The notes beneath the pieces were generated by a model. That model did not search any database. It was given only the letters and a program-made list of their open reading frames with translations, and was not told the origin of the DNA. This document shows, in pieces, positions 5,347 through 12,471 of a DNA stretch of 17,657 nucleotides. The translations under genes and the position numbers were made by a program. The DNA comes from Mageeibacillus sp. UBA1193 (GTDB lineage: Bacteria > Bacillota > Clostridia > Saccharofermentanales > Saccharofermentanaceae): NCBI GenBank assembly GCA_002310155.1, contig DBYF01000025.1:6560-24216 (forward strand). Reading direction: 5' to 3'. Position 1 is the stretch's first letter; each line of letters opens with the position of its first letter.

Positions 5347-7662
5347 CTACATATCTTTTACATGTGTCAACGGGATACCGTTTTCCTCGCTGACTTTTTC
5401 TACTGCTTTGACCCAGTCCGGCTGGCTGCTCTCGACAGCTCCCAAGGTGCCGTTCTTATCGAAATCCTGCGCGGTCGTGACCTTGGCATGGATCAGGGAA
5501 GGCTCATGCTTCTGGCAGATCGACAGGAGCTTGGTCATGATGATCGGGTTGCCACGGATATCGTCGATGCTCTGGGCGAAGCTGTCCGGCATGATGCACC
5601 ATACCGTCTGGTCCTCCCAGGTGATCTTACAGTCGCACATATACATATATTCAAAAGTATAGTCTACCTTCAGATAATCCAGGAATTCAGTTCTGGCTGC
5701 GGAAAAAGCATCGCCGCCCTTATTATGGATCACCTTCTGAAGGTTGGAGACCGGGGCCTTCTTCGGCGCCGGTGCCGGTGCCGGGGTATCATCCGGCATC
5801 AGGATATTGTTCGGGATCTCAGGGACGCGCACATCCGGCTTTCTTGTTGCCTTCGCCAGATTGGTGGTTTGTCCCTCGTTTACATGCTCCGAGGAGAATG
5901 CCTTGTGAAGGTTCGGAGAAGTCGGCTGCGTATGGGCAAGCTCGGCTGCATCCGGTACAGGGATATCCTGCGGGATCTCTTCAGGAACATCTGCGTCTGA
6001 AGGCATCGGGATCTCCGGCGCTTCAACGGACATAAAGTCCATATCCGGTGCCGGCGGCGGTGCGCTCAGGTCATCGAGTACCGGCGGAGGTGCCACGACA
6101 GAAGGTGTTTCTGTCTTAGCAGGAGCCTCAGCCTTAGGTGCTTCTTCTACCGGCTTTGCTTCCGGCATCTTGGCGATGGCCGGAACCGGAGCTTCTTCCT
6201 TCGGCATCTTCGCGATCGCGGGGATCGGAGCATCCTCGTCAGGCATCTTCGATGTCGACGGGAAAAGCACTTCTTTCTTCGGTTCTTCGACAGGTTCTAC
6301 TTTCGAAGAAGCGGAAACACCTGCTTCGAGACCTTCAGAGATGGCCTCGGTCGGAACTTCTTCCGGTTCCTCTTCAGTAGAAGAGGCAGGTTCAGAAGGT
6401 TCTGCGACCGGCGGTACGGCTGAAGTCTCAGGTGCCGGTGCAGCTACAGGCGCAGGGGCAGGAGCCGGCGCTGGCGCCGGAGCGGGTGCCGGAGTTGCTG
6501 ACGGAGCAGCAGGTGCAGCCTGTGCGGGAACTGCGGATGCGACCGGAGGAACAATCGGCGGAGCAATCTTGTTTCCACGGGCGGCCAGGCGCAGCATCAT
6601 GATCTCAAAGGATGTTCTCGGCGACGGAGACCACTTCAGTTCATTGGTCAGATCCGAAAGACGCGAGATAAAGAAAAGCAGCGTGGTCGAATCCGTGCGG
6701 GCGCCAAGTGCTTTCATAGCGGCGATCGCGGCAGATGTGGACTCGATCAGTGTCTGCGGTGCGGAAGAGATCTGGGTGACCAGGATATTCCTGAAATACT
6801 GGGCCAGATCGAGAGTAAAGCGGATCAGGTCACGGCCGTCCATCGCGAGTTCGCGGCAGAGGGGGAGAAGATCCGCGGCACGGCCCTCGAGGAGCGCCGT
6901 GGCGAATTTGTTCAGGAATGCTTCGTCGACGATACCGGTAATCCGGAGGATGTCGTCACGGGTGATGGTCGTGGCGCCGGAGGTCGTGCTGACCTGGTCG
7001 AGAAGCGAGACGGAATCACGGAGCGCGCCGTCACCGATGGTGGCGATAGCGGAAAGAGCGTCCGGTTCGATCGAGATATTCTGCTTGGCGGCGATGAAGG
7101 ACAGGCGCTTGACGATACTCTCGTTGCTGATGCGGCGGAAATCGTAGCGCTGACAGCGGGAGAGGATCGTAGCGGGGATCCTGTGCGGCTCGGTCGTAGC
7201 AAGCAGGAAAACGGCGTGGGCCGGCGGTTCCTCGAGGGTCTTTAACAATGCGTTAAAAGCACCGGTCGAGAGCATGTGGACCTCGTCGATGATGTATACC
7301 TTATACTTGGCTTTTGCCGGCATGAACATGACTTCGTCACAGATCCGGCGGATGTTATCTACACTGTTGTTGGAAGCGGCGTCCATCTCGATGACATCGA
7401 GCAGAGATCCGTCGATGACGCCCTTACAGATCTCACATTCGTTGCACGGGTTCCCGTTGACCGGGTGAAGACAGTTGATCGCACGGGAGAAGACCTTCGC
7501 GATGGAGGTCTTACCTGTACCTCTGGTTCCGCAGAAAAGGTAGGCATGACCGATCTTGCCGAGGATCACGGACTGACGGAGTGCCGCCACCGCATGTTCC
7601 TGCTCGACGATATCGTCGAAGTTCATCGGCCGGTAGAGTCTGTAGAGTGCAACGTGTTCCAT
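5347..7662 (-). CDS. dnaX: DNA polymerase III subunit gamma/tau
   Basis: 771-residue clamp-loader ATPase. Walker A GTRGTGKT (45-52), zinc-binding cysteines C64, C73, C76 and C79, Walker B IIDEVHM (124-130), sensor 1 LLATTEPH (153-160), and the SRC motif (168-170). The collar domain ends near 366. A long Pro/Ala/Glu linker (about 366-640) carries a PA run (391-410) and two 13-residue repeats (472-484, 485-497). A folded C-terminal domain (about 640-771) should be the polymerase/helicase-binding tau part. No A/U slippery run was noticed, so there is no sign of a frameshift-made short gamma form. ATG at 7662 with AGGAGG six bases upstream. It lies just after the SRP RNA and heads dnaX-ebfC-recR. 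The linker is longer than in Bacillus DnaX. Confidence 0.97.
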   Translation of the reverse strand: MEHVALYRLYRPMNFDDIVEQEHAVAALRQSVILGKIGHAYLFCGTRGTGKTSIAKVFSRAINCLHPVNGNPCNECEICKGVIDGSLLDVIEMDAASNNSVDNIRRICDEVMFMPAKAKYKVYIIDEVHMLSTGAFNALLKTLEEPPAHAVFLLATTEPHRIPATILSRCQRYDFRRISNESIVKRLSFIAAKQNISIEPDALSAIATIGDGALRDSVSLLDQVSTTSGATTITRDDILRITGIVDEAFLNKFATALLEGRAADLLPLCRELAMDGRDLIRFTLDLAQYFRNILVTQISSAPQTLIESTSAAIAAMKALGARTDSTTLLFFISRLSDLTNELKWSPSPRTSFEIMMLRLAARGNKIAPPIVPPVASAVPAQAAPAAPSATPAPAPAPAPAPAPAPVAAPAPETSAVPPVAEPSEPASSTEEEPEEVPTEAISEGLEAGVSASSKVEPVEEPKKEVLFPSTSKMPDEDAPIPAIAKMPKEEAPVPAIAKMPEAKPVEEAPKAEAPAKTETPSVVAPPPVLDDLSAPPPAPDMDFMSVEAPEIPMPSDADVPEEIPQDIPVPDAAELAHTQPTSPNLHKAFSSEHVNEGQTTNLAKATRKPDVRVPEIPNNILMPDDTPAPAPAPKKAPVSNLQKVIHNKGGDAFSAARTEFLDYLKVDYTFEYMYMCDCKITWEDQTVWCIMPDSFAQSIDDIRGNPIIMTKLLSICQKHEPSLIHAKVTTAQDFDKNGTLGAVESSQPDWVKAVEKVSEENGIPLTHVKDM
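6172..6249 (-). repeat. Tandem 13-codon repeat in the dnaX linker
   Basis: Encodes KMPDEDAPIPAIA then KMPKEEAPVPAIA (residues 472-497), followed by a decayed third unit beginning KMPEAKP. The repeat is in the flexible linker of tau and probably reflects local duplication. Confidence 0.8.
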
Positions 7663-7693
7663 GGGACTCCTCCTTTGCGGAAAATGTTAGGAT

Positions 7694-7842
7694 AAAAAAT
7701 CGTCCCGGCTGGACTACAGTCGGGGCAAGCACCCTTGCGGCACATGCGAGTGACCGCTTACTGCTGCTTCCTTCCGGACCTGACAGGGTTCACAGGCTCG
7801 CATCGCACAAGACCCACCGCCAACTGTAGACCACCCGGGACG
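7694..7842 (-). ncRNA. ffs: Signal recognition particle RNA, small (4.5S-like) bacterial type
   Basis: The minus strand carries the universal SRP apical hairpin: GUCAGGUCCGGAAGGAAGCA with its GGAA tetraloop, followed by GCAGUAAGC. The RNA ends pair over about 22 bp (CGUCCCGG at 7842 side with CCGGGACG at 7701 side), and GAUGCGAG pairs with CUCGCAU inside. Mature length is about 142 bases, without room for an Alu domain, unlike the 271-base Bacillus scRNA. UUUUUU at 7694-7699 directly follows the terminal stem and makes it a terminator. A TATAAT -10 box lies at 7856-7861, within the spacing expected for a start near 7848. The position upstream of dnaX matches Bacillus scr. Confidence 0.95.
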
Positions 7843-7855
7843 AAAATACGAAGAA

Positions 7856-7861
7856 ATTATA
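7856..7861 (-). promoter_or_regulatory. -10 box of the SRP RNA promoter
   Basis: TATAAT on the minus strand, about seven bases before the predicted RNA start. The -35 region falls at the end of the upstream coding gene and has only a weak match (TGTCAT). Confidence 0.6.
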
Positions 7862-7872
7862 ACATAAAAAAC

Positions 7873-9159
7873 TTATGCATGACAGTAGTTGATGAAATTA
7901 TATACCAGGGCTCCCAGCGCTGCCTGGATCTCCTGAGCTTTCTCGGGAGTTTCAGCTTCTACGGTCACACAGACCACTACCGGTTCGGTTGCCAGGATGA
8001 TCGCTACATCCGATTCGCTATGGAAGTCCGTGTTGCGTCCTGGACGGTGAAGGACCGTCGCGGAGGCAGGGATCTGACGGGTGATGCCGCAGTTCCTGTC
8101 TGTGCTTCCGAGAGCGTTGATCATGTTCTGGTACACCTCAGGATAGGACATGTAGCGCCAGTAGAGTTTCTCGGCAAATGTCGCCAGGTCATAAGCGGAA
8201 GAACGGTGCTTACCGGACTGCTGGACACCGGCATAATCGACGTAGTTCTGTACGGCGGTATAGTCGATGCAGGACGACATCTGTGTCATGCGCTCCAGCA
8301 GGGAAGCCTGAGCTTCTTCACCGTTAATGAGCATGTTCATGGCCGCGCTGTCTCCGTCACACAATACCATATAGGCCAGCTGCCACATATAGAACTGCTT
8401 TCCTTCCGGAACTTCGCTCAATTTTGTATAAGTGCTTTCCGGAAGACCGGATCTCTGGAATGGGATAGCGATATCCATGGACCTTGTTCCCGCAAGGACA
8501 TCGTCATACATCAGCATCGTCAGCGGAAGATAGACCGCCGATCCGACGACGAAAGGCTGGGCTTCGTTGTAGCCGAACGCTTCGTTCGTATTGAGGTTGA
8601 TGTAGTAGAAACCGATACGCGCGTCGCTGTTATCCTCGATGTATTTCTTGACCGAGTGCTTCAGGCTGGAATACGCCTGGTCGCGCTCAGAGTGTGTTAC
8701 GGTCTGAAGCGGATATTTCTGTGGGAAAAGCACTGTTGGCTTGTCACTCCAGTCATCCGGGAGAAGGTTCACGGTGGTTTCCGAAGTAACTTCAGGATCC
8801 GAAGAGGTAGTCTCTCCTTCGGAAGCGGTTGTATCCCCGGTCTCTTCAGTGCCCGAAGGGTCAGGGGTAGTTTCTGTTTCCGGAGGAGTCGTTTCCGAAG
8901 TGGTAGAGGCAGGTTCTGTTTCTGAAGAAGTATCAGAAGACGGAGCCGTGCTCTCCTCGGACGGCGCAAGCGTCGTACTCGAGGAGTCGGAACTCGGGAA
9001 CTCGGAGTCGATATCCTTTTTCAGGTTCAGGATGTACGTGAAGAAGATGGCGAAAAAAACCACCAGGATCACGGCGCCCGCAATGATGCTTCGGACGATC
9101 AGGCGGGTCCGCCGTATCTTCCGGGCTTCTCCGATGTAATTACTCTTCGGATTCTTCAT
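7873..9159 (-). CDS. Membrane-anchored class A beta-lactamase-fold protein with degenerate active site
   Basis: 428 residues. Basic cytoplasmic N-terminus, one transmembrane helix (about 20-43), a Ser/Thr/Glu/Pro-rich extracellular spacer (52-130), then a domain resembling class A beta-lactamases (ARIGFYYINLNTNEAFGYN ... PFVVGSAVYLPLTMLMYDD). The three catalytic motifs look lost: SxxK is SAVY (207-210), SDN is GDS (269-271), and KTG is RPG (372-374). So it is probably a non-hydrolytic surface protein, perhaps wall- or peptide-binding, rather than a resistance enzyme. ATG at 9159 is six bases after the fhs stop, with only a distant GGA, which suggests translational coupling to fhs. It ends about 30 bases before the SRP RNA. 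Confidence 0.8.
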   Translation of the reverse strand: MKNPKSNYIGEARKIRRTRLIVRSIIAGAVILVVFFAIFFTYILNLKKDIDSEFPSSDSSSTTLAPSEESTAPSSDTSSETEPASTTSETTPPETETTPDPSGTEETGDTTASEGETTSSDPEVTSETTVNLLPDDWSDKPTVLFPQKYPLQTVTHSERDQAYSSLKHSVKKYIEDNSDARIGFYYINLNTNEAFGYNEAQPFVVGSAVYLPLTMLMYDDVLAGTRSMDIAIPFQRSGLPESTYTKLSEVPEGKQFYMWQLAYMVLCDGDSAAMNMLINGEEAQASLLERMTQMSSCIDYTAVQNYVDYAGVQQSGKHRSSAYDLATFAEKLYWRYMSYPEVYQNMINALGSTDRNCGITRQIPASATVLHRPGRNTDFHSESDVAIILATEPVVVCVTVEAETPEKAQEIQAALGALVYNFINYCHA

Positions 9160-9165
9160 AGAATA

Positions 9166-10836
9166 TTAGAACAGTCCTTCGATCACGCCGTTGGCATCGA
9201 TGTCGATATCCATAGCGGCAGGGTGCTTCGGGAGACCCGGCATGGTAACGATCGCACCGGTCAGGGCTACGAGGAAGCCAGCGCCTGCAGACAGCCAGAT
9301 GTCACGGACGGTGAGAGTGAATCCTTCCGGACGGCCGAGCACTTTGAGGTTATCGGACAGGGAATACTGGGTCTTCGCGATACATACAGGAGTATTGCCG
9401 AAACCGGCCTTCGTGAAGTCTTCGATCTTCTTCATGGCTTCCGGCAGGATCTCTACGTTAGCGGCGCCATAGATGTTCTTGGCGATCGCTCCGATCTTCT
9501 TCTCGACCGGCATATCCAGATCGTACATGTAGTGCGGTCCGTCAGCAGGTGTATCGATAGCGGCAAGTACCTTATCAGCGAGTTCCTGTCCGCCGTCGCC
9601 GCCCTTGGCGAAGATCTGTGCAGGAGCGAATGTCGCGCCCTTTTCTTCGCAGAGACGGCGCAGTGTCTCGAGCTCTTCCTCGGTATCTGTGAGGAACTGG
9701 TTGCTGGCAACGACACACGGAATGCCGTAGCTCAGGATGTTCTCGATGTGCTTCGCAAGGTTCGGGAAACCTGCAGCAACTGCTTCTGCGTTCGGCTTGT
9801 TGAGTTCTTCCTTCGGGATGCCGGCATTGTACTTCAGGGAGCGTACGGTAGCAACGATGACTACTGCGTTCGGCCAGATGCCTGCGGTTCTGCACTTGAT
9901 GTCGAGGAACTTCTCGGCACCGAGGTCAGCACCGAAGCCTGCCTCTGTAACGACGATATCTGCGAGCTTCAGAGCCATCTTTGTGGCGATGATGCTGTTG
10001 CAGCCGTGAGCGATATTGGCAAACGGTCCGCCGTGGATGAGTGCAGGAGTATGCTCGAGGGACTGAACGAGGTTCGGGCAGATCGCGTCTTTCAGAAGAA
10101 CGCTCATCGCGCCCTCTGCCTTCAGAGCGGAAGCACGTACGATGTTGCCGTCCATATCATAAGCGATCGCGATGTTCGCGAGACGCTTCTTAAGATCTTC
10201 CATGTCGGAAGCGAGGCACAGGATCGCCATGATCTCAGATGCTGCTGTGATGGAGAATACTTCGTTTCTCGGAACACCGTTTACACCGCCGCCTACACCG
10301 AGGTTAAGGCTGCGAAGAGCACGGTCGTTCATGTCGAGACAGCGCTTCCAGAGGATGCGGTCCTTATCGAGGTTCAGCTCGTTGCCCTGATAGAGGTGGT
10401 TGTCGATCATGGCAGCCAGCAGGTTGTTGGCAGATGTGATGGCGTGGAGGTCACCTGTGAAGTGCAGGTTGATGTCATCCATCGGAACGACCTGGGAATA
10501 TCCGCCGCCGGCCGCACCGCCCTTGATACCGAATACCGGTCCGAGGGAAGGCTCACGGAGCGCGAGCATCGCGTTTTTGTTCTGCTTGTTCAGGGCCTGG
10601 GCAAGTCCGATACTGACAGTGGTCTTTCCTTCTCCTGCCGGAGTCGGGTTCATCGCTGTAACGAGAACGAGCTTGCCGTCCTTCTTATCTTTTCTGTCGG
10701 TGAGGAGACGAAGCGGCAGCTTCGCTTTATATTTTCCGTAGAACTCCAGGTCATCTCTTTCGATCCCCAGCTTCTCCGCGATCTTCTCAATAGGCAGCAT
10801 TTCAGCATTACGTGCGATCTCAATGTCACTAAGCAT
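9166..10836 (-). CDS. fhs: Formate--tetrahydrofolate ligase
   Basis: 556 residues, the usual family length. It joins formate and THF with ATP to give 10-formyl-THF, feeding purine and formyl-Met synthesis and, in acetogens, the methyl branch of the Wood-Ljungdahl pathway. P-loop TPAGEGKTT (65-73), then REPSLGPVFGIKGGAAGGGYSQV (94-116) and FTGDLHAITSANNLL, all diagnostic. ATG at 10836 has GAGGG about seven bases upstream. It has its own promoter (10930-10958) and a folded leader, and is followed six bases later by the beta-lactamase-like gene. No other folate gene is in the window, so an acetogenic role cannot be judged. Confidence 0.98.
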   Translation of the reverse strand: MLSDIEIARNAEMLPIEKIAEKLGIERDDLEFYGKYKAKLPLRLLTDRKDKKDGKLVLVTAMNPTPAGEGKTTVSIGLAQALNKQNKNAMLALREPSLGPVFGIKGGAAGGGYSQVVPMDDINLHFTGDLHAITSANNLLAAMIDNHLYQGNELNLDKDRILWKRCLDMNDRALRSLNLGVGGGVNGVPRNEVFSITAASEIMAILCLASDMEDLKKRLANIAIAYDMDGNIVRASALKAEGAMSVLLKDAICPNLVQSLEHTPALIHGGPFANIAHGCNSIIATKMALKLADIVVTEAGFGADLGAEKFLDIKCRTAGIWPNAVVIVATVRSLKYNAGIPKEELNKPNAEAVAAGFPNLAKHIENILSYGIPCVVASNQFLTDTEEELETLRRLCEEKGATFAPAQIFAKGGDGGQELADKVLAAIDTPADGPHYMYDLDMPVEKKIGAIAKNIYGAANVEILPEAMKKIEDFTKAGFGNTPVCIAKTQYSLSDNLKVLGRPEGFTLTVRDIWLSAGAGFLVALTGAIVTMPGLPKHPAAMDIDIDANGVIEGLF

Positions 10837-10859
10837 AATCGTCCCTCACTTCATTATTA

Positions 10860-10922
10860 GTAGTCTTCAGATTGGTTCTTCGCGATCACGTCCGGGAGCG
10901 GGTGCTTTTCGCAAAAAACTAC
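10860..10922 (-). promoter_or_regulatory. Structured 5' leader of fhs
   Basis: The transcript predicted to begin near 10922 opens with GUAGUUUUU, which can pair with GAAGACUAC (10868-10860) through nine pairs including two G-U. Inside, UGCGA (10913-10909) pairs with UCGCG (10885-10881). The closing stem starts at the predicted transcription start. It does not contain the conserved elements of THF or ZTP riboswitches as I know them. Fold predicted by eye only. Confidence 0.4.
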
Positions 10923-10929
10923 GAATAAC

Positions 10930-10958
10930 ATTATATGCTTTCCCCCTTATAATTCCAA
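10930..10958 (-). promoter_or_regulatory. Sigma-A promoter of fhs
   Basis: TTGGAA (10953-10958) and perfect TATAAT (10930-10935), with a 17-base spacer, on the minus strand. Start of transcription expected near 10923. Confidence 0.75.
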
Positions 10959-10965
10959 CCTAAAA

Positions 10966-10979
10966 TAACAGAAGTGTTA
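10966..10979. repeat. Dyad TAACA-GAAG-TGTTA upstream of the fhs promoter
   Basis: Perfect 5-bp inverted repeat around GAAG, ending 7 bases from the fhs -35. A dyad of the same build, with the same GAAG centre, lies 7 bases upstream of the veg -35 (11054-11067). Confidence 0.4.
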
Positions 10980-11036
10980 CAAAAATCGCGAGATAAAAGG
11001 AATCTGATGTAGAAAATAAAAACACTATATTTGGAT

Positions 11037-11067
11037 TTCTTGTGCAATATAACCACAAGAAGTTGTG
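11037..11067. promoter_or_regulatory. Overlapping inverted repeats upstream of the veg promoter
   Basis: TTCTTGTG (11037-11044) pairs perfectly with CACAAGAA (11054-11061), and CACAA (11054-11058) also pairs with TTGTG (11063-11067) around GAAG. The two pairings share one arm, so they exclude each other. The block ends 7 bases before the veg -35. Candidate operator for the divergent fhs/veg region; the rest of the 10837-11152 gap holds the two promoters and leaders. Confidence 0.45.
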
Positions 11068-11074
11068 TTTTTGA

Positions 11075-11103
11075 TTGACAACGAAGTTTGACCCTGTTAT
11101 AAT
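11075..11103 (+). promoter_or_regulatory. Fully consensus sigma-A promoter of veg
   Basis: TTGACA (11075-11080), 17-base spacer, TATAAT (11098-11103), plus an extended -10 TGT just before it. Every consensus position is matched. The veg gene of Bacillus is known for one of the strongest vegetative promoters. Confidence 0.92.
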
Positions 11104-11152
11104 TTCGTAACAGTAGGTATTCTTTTTATAACCAGATGGGGAGGGAAGACCA

Positions 11153-11416
11153 GTGATCATTAAATCAGATGTTGAAGCATGCAAGAAGAATCTTGAGTCT
11201 TATATCGGACGCACCGTCCGCCTGACTTCCAACGGCGGAAGAAAGAGAATCATCGTTCACGAAGGGATCCTCGATCACTGCTATCCGAATATGTTTACCG
11301 TACGCTGCGACAGAAAGCCGACAAACGCTGCACAGGAGACTGTATCCTACAGTTACATCGATGTTCTGACTAAGACAGTTCACATCGCAACCGTTGCAGA
11401 GACACAGGCAAGCTGA
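11153..11416 (+). CDS. veg: Veg family protein
   Basis: 87 residues matching the Firmicutes Veg family: GRTVRLTSNGGRKRIIVHEGIL, then YPNMFTVRCD, then VSYSYIDVLTKTVHI. A small beta-rich cytosolic protein; in Bacillus subtilis it is highly expressed and has been linked to biofilm matrix gene control, mechanism unclear. GTG start at 11153, preceded by GGGGAGGG; the next Met is deep in the fold, so GTG is the only sensible start. It is followed by a long hairpin terminator and then ispE, as in Bacillus where veg lies close to ispE. Confidence 0.93.
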   Translation: MIIKSDVEACKKNLESYIGRTVRLTSNGGRKRIIVHEGILDHCYPNMFTVRCDRKPTNAAQETVSYSYIDVLTKTVHIATVAETQAS

Positions 11417-11444
11417 GCGCACCGATAACAAGTTAATCAACATG

Positions 11445-11495
11445 AGCCGTCTATGTGAGCCACACATTCCGTGTGAGCATGGCGGCTTTTGCTTT
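11445..11495 (+). terminator. Hairpin terminator after veg
   Basis: AGCCG (11445-11449) pairs with CGGCT (11483-11487), with an inner CACAC/GTGTG stem at 11461-11475, followed by TTTTGCTTT. It lies between veg and ispE with only about 20 bases left before the ispE start, so ispE probably depends partly on read-through from the strong veg promoter. Confidence 0.75.
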
Positions 11496-11511
11496 ATAAC
11501 GAGAGGTTTTT

Positions 11512-12465
11512 ATGAGTTCTGAAGATGTAATCACAGGTGATCCTTTTATCAAGTCCGTCAAGGTGGACGCTCCTGCCAAGGTCAACTTTTTCCTCCGTAT
11601 GGACGGCAAGCGCGAAGACGGGTACCATCTGCTTTTCAGCGGGTTTCAGACGCTGGCTCTCCACGATGAAGTCACTGTCAGTATCCGCGCGCGAAAAGAA
11701 GACGAACGTGATTCCGCCGACATCGTTCTCGGTGCAACCAGTTCGTCTCTTCCGCAGGATCCGACCAAGAATACCGCATACCGTGCCGCTTCCCGCTTTC
11801 TCGGTAAGATGGCATGCGATGACTATGTCGTTCAGATCGACCTTGTGAAAAATATCCCGTCCCAGGCAGGCCTCGGCGGAGGCAGCTCCGACGCAGCGGC
11901 TGTCCTTCAGGCACTGGACCGTCTTTTCCCGGGAAAGGTATCCCGCGAGGATCTCCTTGAGATCGCTGTCTCGATCGGTGCCGATGTCCCGTTCTTCCTG
12001 ACAGGTGGAACTGTCCTTTGCGAAGGGATCGGTGAGATCGTCACTCCGATGCCGTCACTGTCCGGCATTCCTATGCTCCTTCTCAAGCCTCAGCGCGGCG
12101 TATCCACGCCTGCCTGCTACAAGGCTTTTGATGAGATGGGCGGCAGGAATATCACGGAAGAGGAGAAGTCCGTCCTGAAAAAGGAACTGTCTTCTTCCTG
12201 TGAACCGATGGAGAGACTTTCCAGAGCTTCCGCACACTGGAGCAACGATCTTCAGGCGCCTGCGATCGATTCTGTTCCTGAGATCGCGGAGGGGATCGCC
12301 CTTCTGAAAAACGGCGGTGCCGTTTTCTCCGCCATGTCCGGCTCCGGAAGTGCGGTATTCGGGTTCTTCGACAGTGACGAAACGATCGACCGTCTTATGC
12401 AATCACCGGAGTTCCGCAAACTTTCCGAAGCAGGATGGTGGGCAGAGAAGACCTCCGCACTTTGA
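11512..12465 (+). CDS. ispE: 4-diphosphocytidyl-2-C-methyl-D-erythritol kinase
   Basis: 317-residue GHMP-family kinase of the MEP isoprenoid pathway: phosphorylates the 2-hydroxyl of CDP-ME with ATP. Substrate-binding PAKVNFFLRM (21-30, K23), GHMP motif PSQAGLGGGSSDAAA (116-130), catalytic Asp in GADVPFF (156-162, D158), and motif 3 SAMSGSGSAVFGFF (273-286). Slightly longer than usual because of a short N-terminal extension. ATG at 11512 with GAGAGG eight bases or so upstream. Its stop is only 6 bases from the stop of the converging repressor gene, with no terminator between them. Confidence 0.96.
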   Translation: MSSEDVITGDPFIKSVKVDAPAKVNFFLRMDGKREDGYHLLFSGFQTLALHDEVTVSIRARKEDERDSADIVLGATSSSLPQDPTKNTAYRAASRFLGKMACDDYVVQIDLVKNIPSQAGLGGGSSDAAAVLQALDRLFPGKVSREDLLEIAVSIGADVPFFLTGGTVLCEGIGEIVTPMPSLSGIPMLLLKPQRGVSTPACYKAFDEMGGRNITEEEKSVLKKELSSSCEPMERLSRASAHWSNDLQAPAIDSVPEIAEGIALLKNGGAVFSAMSGSGSAVFGFFDSDETIDRLMQSPEFRKLSEAGWWAEKTSAL

Positions 12466-12471
12466 TCATTC

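Noticed and set aside
6170..7147. 325-residue Gly/Ala/Ser-rich plus-strand frame opposite dnaX
   Set aside because: Its low-complexity part is the mirror of the dnaX Pro/Ala linker; dnaX is certain.
5347..7662. Programmed frameshift site in dnaX
   Set aside because: No A-AAA-AAG-like slippery run was noticed at the core/linker border.
7735..8925. 396-residue plus-strand frame over the SRP RNA and the beta-lactamase-like gene
   Set aside because: Overlaps a certain RNA gene and a well supported protein gene; no recognisable domain.
7873..9159. Beta-lactam resistance gene
   Set aside because: The Ser-x-x-Lys, SDN and KTG motifs are all replaced, so hydrolysis of beta-lactams is not expected.
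9223..10860. 545-residue plus-strand open frame opposite fhs
   Set aside because: Complete overlap with fhs on the other strand, no family resemblance and no ribosome binding site; a product of codon bias in the real gene.
10860..10922. THF or ZTP riboswitch before fhs
   Set aside because: The leader is structured, but the conserved sequences of these classes, such as the ZTP 3' CCGCCUGGGC element, are not present.
11054..11072. CACAA-GAAG-TTGTG followed by TTTTT read as a terminator
   Set aside because: The stem is only 5 A/T-rich base pairs and no plus-strand gene lies upstream; an operator-like role fits better.
12466..12471. Terminator between ispE and the converging repressor gene
   Set aside because: Only 6 bases separate the stop codons and no hairpin with a U-tract was seen across the junction.
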